Shown piece after piece: positions 1-9,188 of a stretch of DNA of 64,000 nt. This DNA is from Flavihumibacter petaseus NBRC 106054 (lineage in GTDB: Bacteria > Bacteroidota > Bacteroidia > Chitinophagales > Chitinophagaceae). A program made the translations under genes and the position numbers. Position 1 is the stretch's first letter; every line of letters starts with the position of its first letter. The notes beneath the pieces were generated by a model, which saw only the letters and a list, made by a program, of their open reading frames with translations, was not told the DNA's origin and made no database searches. The stretch covers positions 930,001 to 994,000 of the forward strand of contig NZ_BBWV01000002.1 in the NCBI RefSeq assembly GCF_000974785.1. Reading direction: 5' to 3'.

Positions 1-207
1 AAGCCGCTGGAAGAGGATTTTGAAGTTCATTTCAATGCGTTGAACAGGTACGGACTTGACCGGCTGGAAAGCGTTGTAAAAACGCATCCCTTTACGGACT
101 TTGACCTCATGGAATATTACACGCGGTACATAGCTTATGAATTAACGGAAGAACGCCGTAAAGGCCTGGCTAAGTACCTGGAGTACCTTAAGGAAATGAA
201 TCTATGA
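1..207 (+). CDS. mqnA: Menaquinone biosynthesis enzyme MqnA (chorismate dehydratase), C-terminal fragment
   Basis: The frame open from base 1 encodes the last 68 residues of a protein and stops at TGA 205-207; the start lies outside the window. The tail (FDLMEYYTRYIAYELTEE, then RRKGLAKYLEYL) resembles the C-terminus of Bacteroidota MqnA, which I recall as a substrate-binding-protein-like enzyme making 3-enolpyruvyl-benzoate from chorismate in the futalosine route to menaquinone. The identification rests on this short tail only, from memory of the family, so the related MqnD or another two-lobed protein cannot be excluded. It converges on the flippase gene with one base between the stop codons. 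Confidence 0.55.
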   Translation, partial: KPLEEDFEVHFNALNRYGLDRLESVVKTHPFTDFDLMEYYTRYIAYELTEERRKGLAKYLEYLKEMNL

Positions 208-208
208 A

Positions 209-1687
209 TCAGCGTTTCAGGTAACGGTCGACGTATTTGTTCGCTTCCTCGGAGATCCGGCTGACATAGATTGCGGTGGCGAAGAAGGCAATGAACAGGA
301 TCGACCGGATAATGGCATCCACGATAAAATCCGCCCTGTGCGGCACCAGTTTGACCAGCAGGATCCCTGCAATGGCCAGAACGACGGCGAGCAGATCTTT
401 CCAGGTATACGGTTGCATGTTGAATTTCCACCAGAGGAAGCCGAAACGCATCAGGTTATAGAAGCTCAGGGAGATCAGGGTTGCGTAGGCAGCACCCTTA
501 ATTCCGAAATGTGTTATGAGTAAGAAATTCAAAGGCAAGGCGATGATGGTATAGATGACGTTTGTTGTAAAATCAACTTTCCAGTAAGATGATGTACCAA
601 TGATCTGGCTGTTCGCACCGGTGCCAAGATCGATCAGTTTTCCGATGCCCATGATCAGTATTGCAGTGTCCACCCCAGAAAAATCCTTGCCTAAAAAACC
701 TGCAATATTGTGAAGATTCAGCCACATCAGGCCAAACATCGTCAGCCCCACCAATAAAAGGTTGGTTACACTTTTTACATAAATACTCCTGATGCGAAGC
801 ATCGCCTTGTCTTTCCAGGCTTCGGCCAATACAGGCGTCGTGACGGAATTCATACTGCGTTGCGGAACTTCCATTAGTGTCACCACATAGGTGGCTATGG
901 TAAATACGGCTGCGTCAGCCAATCCACCGGGACTTTTTCCCGTAATGATGAAAGTGTCTGCTGTTTTGGATAACAGGTTCAGGAACTGGGAACCGAATAT
1001 GAAAAGTCCGAAGCTGATCATCTTTCCCTTGAGCCTGCTGGTGACCGGGCTCATGGTGGTCACGAAACGGAAACGGCCGGTGCCCCTCAATACGATAAAG
1101 AGGATCAGTGCCGGCAGCAGGAAGCTCAGGGAAAACAGTTGGTAAAATCCCTTGTCGCTGATGAGTTTCCAGGCATAGAGGGCAAGCAGCAGCGTAAAAA
1201 GGATCCGCGGAACGAATTCACGCAATGCATTGGACAGGTTGCTGCGCCTGAAGGAGATCGTAAAACTTTCCAGCCACATAAAGCCCAGTATGCAGACGCA
1301 ATAGGGATATACGAGGTAGCTGTAGTTGACGAATAAAGGTGACTTCTCAATAAACTTCTTTTCAATCAGGTCCCGGCAAAGCCAACCGATGAAACAACAG
1401 ACGATCAGCCCGGTGAGGCAGACCATCCCGGTAAAGAACGGAAGGTCGTTCTTCTCAATAGGCAGGTAGGCTTTATAAAAAGGAAAAAACTTGTAGATGA
1501 TCGGCAGGCAGCCGAGTGTACACATCGTTGCGAGGGTTAGGGCAGCGTCCCCGATCACCCGGGTAAGACCGAACTGTTCAGTGGTCAGGATTCTTGGCGC
1601 CAGTACCAGGAGGTTGAATGCACCAATAGCAAAAGCGCCCATGATGATGATCGTCGACTGGATGCTTTTTTTCTGGATGGTGCTCAT
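209..1687 (-). CDS. Polysaccharide flippase (Wzx/MATE-like, MOP superfamily)
   Basis: A 492-residue, highly hydrophobic protein with roughly 12-14 predicted membrane segments spread over its full length and no soluble domain. That is the normal size and layout for O-antigen/exopolysaccharide flippases, which move undecaprenyl-linked glycan units across the inner membrane. The N-terminus (short basic stretch, then IIIMGAFAIGAFNLLVLAPR) is typical of the family. It is the last gene of a minus-strand set with the FkbM methyltransferase and a GT2 enzyme, which supports a role in exporting the glycan those enzymes build. The family call is firm; the substrate is unknown. Confidence 0.85.
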   Translation of the reverse strand: MSTIQKKSIQSTIIIMGAFAIGAFNLLVLAPRILTTEQFGLTRVIGDAALTLATMCTLGCLPIIYKFFPFYKAYLPIEKNDLPFFTGMVCLTGLIVCCFIGWLCRDLIEKKFIEKSPLFVNYSYLVYPYCVCILGFMWLESFTISFRRSNLSNALREFVPRILFTLLLALYAWKLISDKGFYQLFSLSFLLPALILFIVLRGTGRFRFVTTMSPVTSRLKGKMISFGLFIFGSQFLNLLSKTADTFIITGKSPGGLADAAVFTIATYVVTLMEVPQRSMNSVTTPVLAEAWKDKAMLRIRSIYVKSVTNLLLVGLTMFGLMWLNLHNIAGFLGKDFSGVDTAILIMGIGKLIDLGTGANSQIIGTSSYWKVDFTTNVIYTIIALPLNFLLITHFGIKGAAYATLISLSFYNLMRFGFLWWKFNMQPYTWKDLLAVVLAIAGILLVKLVPHRADFIVDAIIRSILFIAFFATAIYVSRISEEANKYVDRYLKR

Positions 1688-1715
1688 AGATTTTCTAAGT
1701 CAATCTGATTTATCG

Positions 1716-2552
1716 TTAACCGTTGGTATCCCGGAATCCGAAAATATTAAGTTGTACATCATAAACAGGCTTTTCTGTCCCTCGTGCAAAAGGCGTTGGG
1801 TATGAGGGATTCGCCTCTTTGATATAATACTGAAAGCCGGAATCCGTCAGGATGGACAACAGGTGGTTGAGCTCTTTATTCTGCCCAAAACTTCCATGAT
1901 ATTCTACAAAGATTCGCTCCACCTGGCCAAGTACAGGTTGGATGTCTTTTAATACTTCGTATTCAGCGCCCTCAATATCTATCTTGAGCAGGTCCACCTG
2001 CTGATTGATCAGGTCTCTCAGGCGAACAGCTTTTATTGACCGTGACGACGTGGTATCTGTATTGATTTTGCTGCTCATTCCTTCCCCTGTACTGAACTGA
2101 ATAGTCGTATCCTCTTTCCACACGGCTTCCTGCCGCAATTCAATCCCCGGGTAAACAGCAGCAGGAATATTTTTTTCCAGCAACCTGAAATTGGCAGGAT
2201 CCGGCTCAAAGGCAATGATCCTGGCTTTTGGAAAATGGGAGGCGAAATACAACACGCTTATTCCGATATGTGCACCGCAATCGAAAATGCATGGATCATC
2301 AACCGTAATATCCGATTTGTATAATTCCTGGAGGTAGATCTCATCGATGGCATGCAACAGTTCGTTACTATCCCTGAAATGTACCAGTGACCCTTTAAAG
2401 CGGAAGCTGTTTTCCTGCGCGGCCGGCAACGCCCTTAACCTTTTCAGGTTCGACCAGCGGATGCCCACCGGTGAATATTTGTTGCGGAAGCTGCCAGCAA
2501 TTTTTTGCCTGAGATCTGTATAGAGGTTGCCTAAGAGTTTTATTGCTGGCAT
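1716..2552 (-). CDS. FkbM-family SAM-dependent methyltransferase
   Basis: 278 residues. A class I methyltransferase fold is visible in the middle: the SAM-binding glycine-rich strand IFDCGAHIGISVLYFA, the acidic strand end IIAFEPDPANFRLLE, and LLKIDIEGAEYEVLKD, the FkbM hallmark. FkbM-type enzymes O-methylate sugars or polyketides; beside a flippase and glycosyltransferases, sugar methylation of a surface glycan is the likely job (inference). Its start follows the upstream glycosyltransferase stop by one base, so the two are probably co-transcribed and translationally linked. Confidence 0.85.
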   Translation of the reverse strand: MPAIKLLGNLYTDLRQKIAGSFRNKYSPVGIRWSNLKRLRALPAAQENSFRFKGSLVHFRDSNELLHAIDEIYLQELYKSDITVDDPCIFDCGAHIGISVLYFASHFPKARIIAFEPDPANFRLLEKNIPAAVYPGIELRQEAVWKEDTTIQFSTGEGMSSKINTDTTSSRSIKAVRLRDLINQQVDLLKIDIEGAEYEVLKDIQPVLGQVERIFVEYHGSFGQNKELNHLLSILTDSGFQYYIKEANPSYPTPFARGTEKPVYDVQLNIFGFRDTNG

Positions 2553-2553
2553 G

Positions 2554-3402
2554 TTATTTCTTTTTTCCCATTTGACCGCGCCTGAAATCCGAATACCCTG
2601 TAAACAGTGCAGTGGCGACTGCCAACCGGTTTTTGCCGTAGAGCAGGTTGTTTTTGATCCTGTTCAGCAGCGCCTGCTTCCGCCTTGACTTGTCGGCGGT
2701 GAACTGCCCGGGATATTTCCTGTTAACATACAAAAAATTGCGTACCATATAGTATAGCCGCACAGGTGCATGCAGGTTCCGTGTAGTGGTTTTAAACGTT
2801 TTGAGCGACCTGAACTGATGGTTTTTTCCCAGTTCATGTTCCAGGTGGATATTTTGAAACTGTAAAATGGTAAAACCGTGCGAGATCGCATTGTAACAGA
2901 AGTCCAGGTCCACTTCATCTATGAACAGGGCTTCATCAAACCTGTCTGTTTTGGGAAAAGTGGCCAGGTTAACCATACTTCCCGAGGTGATCAGTTGTTC
3001 TACGGTGTCTGCCATGCAGGGTTGTCCTTTTTCCTGGCTCAGGTAGTTCACGCCCACCATGGCTGTCGACTGAGGCGATGCGATCGTGGTGAGGCATTGC
3101 AGGTACCGGCTGATGTTGTCAGGAGAAAAATAAGAATCCTGGTCCATGGTGAGCAACCAGTCGAAACCTTTTGAAATTGCCCAGTCAGCCGCCTGGTTTA
3201 ACCGGTGTGCTATGCCGTGATTATTGCTGTCCTGCATGACCGTTATACCGGTAAGTGCAGCCAGTTTTCGGGAGATCTCCCGGTCCGGTTTTTCAGAATT
3301 GTCAATTACCAGCACTTCCTGCATGACGGAAGCATAACTTGTGATATTTTTGACGAATGACTCGTCGGGGTTATAAAGTATGACAACTGCAGCGATCTTC
3401 AT
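2554..3402 (-). CDS. Glycosyltransferase family 2 (rhamnosyltransferase-like)
   Basis: 282 residues. The N-terminal GT-A domain shows AAVVILYNPDESFVKN, then EVLVIDNSEK, and the metal/nucleotide-sugar DxD motif in LLTMDQDSYF at about residues 90-97. The second half carries LFIDEVDLDFCYNA, the acceptor-side acidic motif usual in inverting GT2 rhamnosyltransferases. It is the promoter-proximal gene of the minus-strand trio with the FkbM methyltransferase and the flippase, and is divergent from the next GT2 gene with only 17 bases between start codons. The acceptor and donor sugars cannot be read from sequence. Confidence 0.85.
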   Translation of the reverse strand: MKIAAVVILYNPDESFVKNITSYASVMQEVLVIDNSEKPDREISRKLAALTGITVMQDSNNHGIAHRLNQAADWAISKGFDWLLTMDQDSYFSPDNISRYLQCLTTIASPQSTAMVGVNYLSQEKGQPCMADTVEQLITSGSMVNLATFPKTDRFDEALFIDEVDLDFCYNAISHGFTILQFQNIHLEHELGKNHQFRSLKTFKTTTRNLHAPVRLYYMVRNFLYVNRKYPGQFTADKSRRKQALLNRIKNNLLYGKNRLAVATALFTGYSDFRRGQMGKKK

Positions 3403-3419
3403 ATTTCGTCAAACGGCAA

Positions 3420-4379
3420 ATGTATGCAATGCAAAGTAATGCTACAGGTCCATATATTTCCATTTGCATACCGGCTTTTCAGCGTGCGGGTTACCTGACC
3501 CGTCTCCTGGAAAGCATAGCCATTCAGGATTACCGCCACTTTGAAGTAGTGATCAGTGATGATAGCCGGGATGACACGGTAGCGGCACTTGCAGCGGAAT
3601 GGTCTGCGAAATTTCCTGTCCGCTACCTCCGGAATCAACCGTCGCTCGGAACACCGTCAAACTGGAATGCAGCGATCGGTAATGCTTCGGGAGATTGGAT
3701 AAAGCTGATGCATGATGATGACTGGTTCAGCCGCCCTGATGCGCTCCGGATCTTCGCCGAAGCTACCAGCCAGGGAAATCACTTTATCTTTTCTGATTAT
3801 ATCAACCGGTTTGAAAAAGCGGGTGATCATATCGAGAAAGTGCCGCTGACAGGAACCTGGAAAAAACGGATACTGGCCGAACCCATGACCCTGCTTGCCT
3901 ACAACGTGATCGGTCCGCCGAGTGTAACCATGGTACACCGGAGCATTACGGAGCAATATGATGAGCGGCTCAAGTGGCGGGTAGACATGGAATATTATGT
4001 CCGGCTGCTAAAACAGGAAAAGGCATTTACTTTTCTGCCGGAAATTTTGGTTAGTGTCGGGATCAGTGATTCACAGGTAACCCAATCCTGTTTGTATCAA
4101 CCGCCGGTGGAACTCCCTGAAGGAAAGTTGTTGCTGGAGAAGCATGGTGTTGCTGCCTTGCGCAATGTATGGGTATACGACGCCTGGTGGCGTCTATTGC
4201 GTAATATGAAAATATTAAAGCCGGAACAACTGGAAGCCTATGCGCCCGGAAAATGGCCGGAAGCGATATTGCGGTTACAGGAAGATCTCTCCGGCAGTCC
4301 CGGCTCCTGGTTACAGCATGGACTATTGTCAAAGGCATTGATGTTCCTTTCCTATCTTAAACACGGTAAAAAAGCCTGA
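3420..4379 (+). CDS. Glycosyltransferase family 2
   Basis: 319 residues with a canonical GT2 N-terminus (ISICIPAFQRAGYLTRLLES, FEVVISDDSRDDT) and a DxD motif in KLMHDDDWFSR near residue 100. Past about residue 200 the sequence is less conserved and probably contacts the acceptor. An ATG three codons downstream (3429) is an equally plausible start. It is the first gene of a plus-strand pair; the following GT2 gene starts 11 bases after its stop. It is probably part of the same surface-glycan pathway as the divergent flippase cluster. Confidence 0.85.
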   Translation: MYAMQSNATGPYISICIPAFQRAGYLTRLLESIAIQDYRHFEVVISDDSRDDTVAALAAEWSAKFPVRYLRNQPSLGTPSNWNAAIGNASGDWIKLMHDDDWFSRPDALRIFAEATSQGNHFIFSDYINRFEKAGDHIEKVPLTGTWKKRILAEPMTLLAYNVIGPPSVTMVHRSITEQYDERLKWRVDMEYYVRLLKQEKAFTFLPEILVSVGISDSQVTQSCLYQPPVELPEGKLLLEKHGVAALRNVWVYDAWWRLLRNMKILKPEQLEAYAPGKWPEAILRLQEDLSGSPGSWLQHGLLSKALMFLSYLKHGKKA

Positions 4380-4390
4380 AATTCGCCAAC

Positions 4391-5386
4391 TTGAATCTCT
4401 CCATCATTATCGTCAACTACCGCTCTGAGCAGCTGATAAAGGATGCGCTGCAAAGTTTCATGCCGGTCAGCGATATCGGGCTTGAGATAATAATTGCAGA
4501 TAACGGTTCGGATCCCGGCGAACTGGCGGAGCTGAGCACCAGCTTCCCGGAAGTGCGTGTTGTCAGCATGGGGTACAATGCCGGGTTTGCCCGGGCGAAT
4601 AATGAAGGGATCCGGGCTGCAAGGGGAGAAGTGATCCTGTTGCTGAATCCGGATATCCTTGATCCGTGGCATTCCATCGCTTCCTGCTATCACCGGTTCA
4701 AAGCAGATACGGTGATCGCTGCCGGTGTGCAGCTGCTCAATGCGGACCAGAGCCCGCAGATCTCCGGCAATTACTTCATGACCGGGGGACTGAATCATCT
4801 CCTCCCGCTGCCGGTGATCGGCTCGCTGGTGAAGGCCGCCGGTTCCCTGGCAGGGGTTAAAAAGACCAACCTTCCCGATAGCGCCGGAAAGGAAATGGTG
4901 GACTGGATCAACGGGGCATTTATCATGGTCCGCAAAAATGACCTGGAGACGACAGGCCTGCTTGATGAAGATTTTTTCCTCTATGCAGAAGAGATCGAAT
5001 GGTGCAGCCGGCTGCGCAAGGCAGGAAAACTTTGTATCTATGGAGACCTGAAGCTCATCCACCTGCAGGGGGCAACCGCCAATGAAGTATTCGGTTCATC
5101 CGGCAAAGGCTACTACAACCTGTATGACCGGAAGGGATTACAACTACTCGTGTCAAATTTCCTTCGGATCCGCAAACAGTTTGGAAACGGGTGGTTCCTG
5201 GTGCACCTGGCATTTTACCTGCTGGAGATCCCGCTGCTGTGGCTGAAATGGTTGATCGGACAGCTGCCCGGAATCAATGGCATTCCATTCCGGATGCCCA
5301 AAGGTTATACGGCCAACATGATGCGCCTCCTGCAGCTAACGCCCAGGATCATGCGCAATGCTCCATACTTTTACAAACTGCTTTGA
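4391..5386 (+). CDS. Glycosyltransferase family 2 (WbbL-like) with TTG start
   Basis: 331 residues. GT-A features are LSIIIVNYRSEQLIKD, LEIIIADNGSDPGE, NAGFARANNEG, the DxD equivalent in LLLNPDILDP, and DWINGAFIMVRK plus FFLYAEEIEWCSRLRKAG, all typical of the WbbL/rhamnosyltransferase branch. The reading frame has no ATG near its beginning, and TTG at 4391 places the first strand exactly where family members begin, so TTG initiation is likely. The C-terminal 60 residues hold a hydrophobic, amphipathic stretch that may bind the membrane. The 3' end overlaps the convergent YfhO-like gene by 16 bases. Confidence 0.83.
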   Translation: MNLSIIIVNYRSEQLIKDALQSFMPVSDIGLEIIIADNGSDPGELAELSTSFPEVRVVSMGYNAGFARANNEGIRAARGEVILLLNPDILDPWHSIASCYHRFKADTVIAAGVQLLNADQSPQISGNYFMTGGLNHLLPLPVIGSLVKAAGSLAGVKKTNLPDSAGKEMVDWINGAFIMVRKNDLETTGLLDEDFFLYAEEIEWCSRLRKAGKLCIYGDLKLIHLQGATANEVFGSSGKGYYNLYDRKGLQLLVSNFLRIRKQFGNGWFLVHLAFYLLEIPLLWLKWLIGQLPGINGIPFRMPKGYTANMMRLLQLTPRIMRNAPYFYKLL

Positions 5387-7893
5387 ACCGGGCGATTTTT
5401 CCATGACTGCCAGGCGGCGAGCGCCAGCAGCAATAACACAATCAGGGTGGAAACAATAGTGATCAGCCGGCTCGTCGTTACAGACGTGGGTTCAAACCTG
5501 AATTCGATCTCGTGATCTCCGGCCGGTACCGGCATTCCCCGTAAGGCATAATTCACCTTCGTATAGGGCACTTGTTTGCTATCGAGATAAGCGTTCCAGC
5601 CTTTATCGTAATAGATCTCACTGAATACGGCAAACTGGTTGCCCGCTGCATGAGTCTTATACCGGATTTTGTCATTCCCGTTTTCAATCCACTGGATCGT
5701 TGCCGCTGAATCATAAGCCGGTGTTCCCGCGAGAGCGGCAAATTTTTGCTGAACAACAGCTGTTTCCCGCAGGTAGGTGCTGTCCAGTGCTGCCATTTCC
5801 TCATCTGCATTCCGCACTGTTTTCACAGACTTTACAAACCATGCCGGCCCGAAGGCGGATTCATTCTTCTGGGCATAAGCCTGACCGGTCTGCGGACTTT
5901 GGGTGATGAAATACCTTGTGTTCAGCATGTTGAAGACCTGCATATTTCCTTTCGACAGCTGACGTTTGATCAGGTCGTCGTAAAGGCTCAGTTTTGCCGG
6001 GCTGTATCCACCGACATTGTCGTGGAAATAGGAAGCCCTGGAACCATTGAAAGGCCCCTGCGGGTCGGTCTGATCAAATACGCGGAAGGGCTTCTGCGTG
6101 TCTTTCAGGATTTCAAGATCTGCGGCATTCGGTGCAAACACTGCATCTGCATTTTCCTTGTCCAGGTAATTATCTGTACCCAGGTAACGGCTCGCGATAC
6201 CCAGCAGGTCAAACATGGTTAATACCAGGATCCCCGCGAGCAACACGACGGGTTTAATCTTTCCCCTGATATAGGCAAAGCAAAGGCCGCCGGCCAAAGC
6301 GATCAGCAACAGGCTGCGGATGAACCCTCCAAAGAAGATCGACTGGCGGTCTTCCTTCAGGGCACTGATGAGCGATTGGCTGAAACTTGCTGCCTGCTGC
6401 TGCATCTGTGGGTTTTGCTGCCCCTGGGCACCCTGGAGCATCATACCGGTGAACTGGTCGCGTAAAGCGGCATCGTTGGGTCCGCTGAAATCGGCAGTGA
6501 AATAAAAGAACAGCAATAGGGCAAATACCCCTCCCGTTGCATATAAGGCTGTTTTAAAGGATTTCCATTTGGCATCTGCAGTTTCTGCGGAAGATAACAG
6601 GTGTTGCAATCCCATCGCGCCGAGCAGCGGAAAAACAAGCTGCGGGATGACCAGCGACATGGATGGTGCCCGGAATTTATTGTACAACGGAAGTACGTCA
6701 AAAAGGAAATAGTTCAGGGAGGCGAGGTTTTTACCCCAGGAAAGGAGGAAGGCAAAAACTACAGCTGCCACCATCCACCATTTGTGCCAGGACTTCACCA
6801 CCACCAGCCCGTAGATGAAGAGGAAGCAGATAATGGCACCCAGGTAAACCGGCCCGGCATGACCAGGCTGTCCGCCCCAGTAGGTATAGCCATTGGCGTA
6901 GGCTACCGCATTTTCTTCGGGCATGCCTACTTCGGCCAGTTTGGATGCGAATGCAGAGTTGCCTGCTTTCAGGCTTTTGCTCATGCTGCCCCCGCCATAG
7001 ATACCGGGCTGGATCACGCTGAAACTCTCGGCAATGCCATAACTCCCGTAATAAAAAGCATAGTCTTTATCGAGACCGCCGGTAGATTTGACCGTGCTGT
7101 CCGTTGGGGTAAGTTCAGAAGTACCGCCGCGCATGGTAGCTTTGGAGTATTCTTTCAGCGGCATCCAGGTGACCGCATAGGTGCCAAGGCCAAGTAATGC
7201 TGCCACGAGTGCGATACCAAAAGCAGGTACCAGTGTTTTTACTTGTTTGTTCCTGAATTCATGTATGGCATAGGCGACACTCATCAGGCCCATCATGATA
7301 CAGGTATAATAGACGATCTGGATATGCTGTGTACTGATCTGCAATCCAAAGAACAAGGCGAACAAGGCAGCACCCAACCAGAATTTGCGCTGGTAGATCA
7401 ACGCGAGGGATCCGATCACGGCAGGTGCGTAAGCGATGGCCATCATCTGGGTATTGTGGCCTACAGCAATAATGATAGGGTCAAATGTCGCATAGGCATA
7501 GCCGACAGCGGTGGCAGCACCGATCCAGGGATTGATCCGGAATACGATGCAGAGGAAATAGAAACAGATACAGGCAAGAAAGAAGAAGCTCACCGGTACC
7601 GGGAGGCCGAGGGTAAGCAGTGTCTGAAAATAGATGGTCTGCAAAACCGGGCCTTCGTAAGCAACGGTGTATGCGGGCATCCCGCTGAAAAGACTGTTCG
7701 TCCACAGCGGAAAGTGACCGTGCTTTTCCCGGAATTCGAAGGACTGCTGTGCCATGCCTTTCCAGCCATCGATATCATGCTGATCGAGCACTTTGCCCTG
7801 CAGGGCGGGATGGCAATAGATCGCGGCGATCACCAGAAACAGAAGCATTGCCAGGAGGTGGGGCAGCAATTGGCGGAACCAGGTGGATTTCAT
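5371..7893 (-). CDS. YfhO-family multi-pass membrane protein
   Basis: About 840 residues, with an N-terminal membrane segment, an extracytoplasmic loop (DQHDIDGWKGMAQQSFEFRE, then FPLWTNSLFSGMPAY), then many membrane segments, a large soluble loop near residues 600-780 and a final C-terminal membrane helix. The layout and the FPLWTN...GMPAY region match the YfhO family (GT-C-like; Bacillus YfhO has been linked to glycosylation of cell-wall polymers). I place the start at ATG 7893, preceded by AGGA, rather than at the TTG nine codons upstream. It lies inside the surface-glycan cluster and overlaps the convergent GT2 gene by 16 bases. A role in decorating a surface polymer is inference. Confidence 0.82.
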   Translation of the reverse strand: MKSTWFRQLLPHLLAMLLFLVIAAIYCHPALQGKVLDQHDIDGWKGMAQQSFEFREKHGHFPLWTNSLFSGMPAYTVAYEGPVLQTIYFQTLLTLGLPVPVSFFFLACICFYFLCIVFRINPWIGAATAVGYAYATFDPIIIAVGHNTQMMAIAYAPAVIGSLALIYQRKFWLGAALFALFFGLQISTQHIQIVYYTCIMMGLMSVAYAIHEFRNKQVKTLVPAFGIALVAALLGLGTYAVTWMPLKEYSKATMRGGTSELTPTDSTVKSTGGLDKDYAFYYGSYGIAESFSVIQPGIYGGGSMSKSLKAGNSAFASKLAEVGMPEENAVAYANGYTYWGGQPGHAGPVYLGAIICFLFIYGLVVVKSWHKWWMVAAVVFAFLLSWGKNLASLNYFLFDVLPLYNKFRAPSMSLVIPQLVFPLLGAMGLQHLLSSAETADAKWKSFKTALYATGGVFALLLFFYFTADFSGPNDAALRDQFTGMMLQGAQGQQNPQMQQQAASFSQSLISALKEDRQSIFFGGFIRSLLLIALAGGLCFAYIRGKIKPVVLLAGILVLTMFDLLGIASRYLGTDNYLDKENADAVFAPNAADLEILKDTQKPFRVFDQTDPQGPFNGSRASYFHDNVGGYSPAKLSLYDDLIKRQLSKGNMQVFNMLNTRYFITQSPQTGQAYAQKNESAFGPAWFVKSVKTVRNADEEMAALDSTYLRETAVVQQKFAALAGTPAYDSAATIQWIENGNDKIRYKTHAAGNQFAVFSEIYYDKGWNAYLDSKQVPYTKVNYALRGMPVPAGDHEIEFRFEPTSVTTSRLITIVSTLIVLLLLALAAWQSWKNRPVQSSL

Positions 7894-7929
7894 AGTCCTA
7901 ATTTGCAGTTTGGGCGGCAAAATAAGACA

Positions 7930-8847
7930 TCAAAACCACAATCGGGCTTTAACAGACCGTAAATAACGTTTGGTTTCTGTTCCCACGCGTTGTGGTTTAA
8001 GTTTTCGGGGGATGGCCGCTACTGCCGACCAGCCGCTGAAAAACCTTTTCCAGTCGTACCCGCTGCGACGCAGGAAGAAGACACTCCAGGCGACAGCAGT
8101 GGTAATGAAGTAGATTCCCGGCAGGTATTTGCGGGCCACTTTACTTTTGTTCAGCCACATATGTTGCAGCTGTTCCGCCCTGGGTTTTCTTCCCTGCGGC
8201 GACTCTTTGTGCAGGATGACCAGGGAAGCATCGTAGGCGATCCTGTAACCGGCATCGAGCAGGCGGTAGCTTTCATCGTATTCTTCCATACCGTAGAAAA
8301 AATCTTCCGGGTAGGGCCCGGCCTTGCGCCAGGCCTCATGAAGAATAGCGTGGGCACATCCCACGTAATAGGAAGTAAGAAAAAATGATTTGTCCCGGTA
8401 CCCTTCAAACTGTTTATGGGGAAATGCATTTACCTGCATCTCGCGGTTTTCTGCATACAGCACTTTACAACAGATCACACCGAGGGGATGGCCACCCGGA
8501 ACTTCATGCTTAAAAGCCCCGGCCACTTTGGGCAATAACTCCCTGTCTTCAATCAGCACATCGTCATCCAGGAACAGCAGGATATTGCCTTCGGCTTTTG
8601 CCGCAGCATAATTTCTGCCGCGGGACACACCCAGGTTTTCCGGCGCATCCATCAGCCGGAGTGGCCAGCCAGGCTGTTGTGCTGCAAATTGTGAAACAGC
8701 AGTGTAATCGACGGTTGAGGCATTGTTCAGCAAAATAATCTCCCGCAGGTATTGCTCCTGGTGGTTGAATTGCCGGAGACATTCCAGCAACGCGAGGGTG
8801 TCTTCCGGACGGTTATAGGTGATAATAATTATGCTGATCCCTGCCAT
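7930..8847 (-). CDS. Glycosyltransferase family 2
   Basis: 305 residues. The GT-A domain is clear: ISIIIITYNRPEDTLALLEC, LREIILLNNAST, LGVSRGRNYAA and the DxD motif in ILLFLDDDVLIED near residues 93-97. Residues 240-275 contain a hydrophobic stretch (YFITTAVAWSVFFLRRSG) consistent with membrane association, followed by a very basic tail. It lies 36 bases upstream of the YfhO-like gene on the same strand, so the two probably form one transcript. Substrate unknown. Confidence 0.85.
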   Translation of the reverse strand: MAGISIIIITYNRPEDTLALLECLRQFNHQEQYLREIILLNNASTVDYTAVSQFAAQQPGWPLRLMDAPENLGVSRGRNYAAAKAEGNILLFLDDDVLIEDRELLPKVAGAFKHEVPGGHPLGVICCKVLYAENREMQVNAFPHKQFEGYRDKSFFLTSYYVGCAHAILHEAWRKAGPYPEDFFYGMEEYDESYRLLDAGYRIAYDASLVILHKESPQGRKPRAEQLQHMWLNKSKVARKYLPGIYFITTAVAWSVFFLRRSGYDWKRFFSGWSAVAAIPRKLKPQRVGTETKRYLRSVKARLWF

Positions 8848-8879
8848 GAACTGGCAAATTAAACTGATTTTTATGGCTT

Positions 8880-9188
8880 ATGAATTTTTCCCTGCTGCGC
8901 AAGCTGGCCTTTCTCACCAATCTGGCATTTCTAACGGCGATGACAATGCGCCTTTATCCTTTTGCCCGCGGAACGGCAATTGCCTCGGCTATTATCGTCA
9001 CCGGACTGGTGCTGTCACCGCTGCTCAATATTCTTACCACCGGCCAGGTCATTGGCAGTAGATTGTTTCGGGGTACATGGCCGGCGCGATGGTTTCCGTG
9101 GATGGTGAATGCCGTTATTTTGCTCCTTCAGCTGGTGCTGGTTGTTTTCTTTACAGGTTGGCTATCTTTAGGTAACGAGAATTTATGA
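8880..9188 (+). CDS. Small membrane protein of unknown function
   Basis: 102 residues with three hydrophobic segments (roughly residues 10-24, 32-52 and 75-97) and no recognisable catalytic motif. Its stop overlaps the start of the downstream YhhQ-like transporter gene by four bases (ATGA), so the two are translationally coupled. It may assist or regulate the transporter, but that is only suggested by position. I do not recognise the family. Confidence 0.65.
   Translation: MNFSLLRKLAFLTNLAFLTAMTMRLYPFARGTAIASAIIVTGLVLSPLLNILTTGQVIGSRLFRGTWPARWFPWMVNAVILLLQLVLVVFFTGWLSLGNENL

Noticed and set aside
4352..5062. 236-residue minus-strand frame over the GT2 gene
   Set aside because: The plus-strand gene has all GT2 motifs; this frame reads through its conserved core without any motif.
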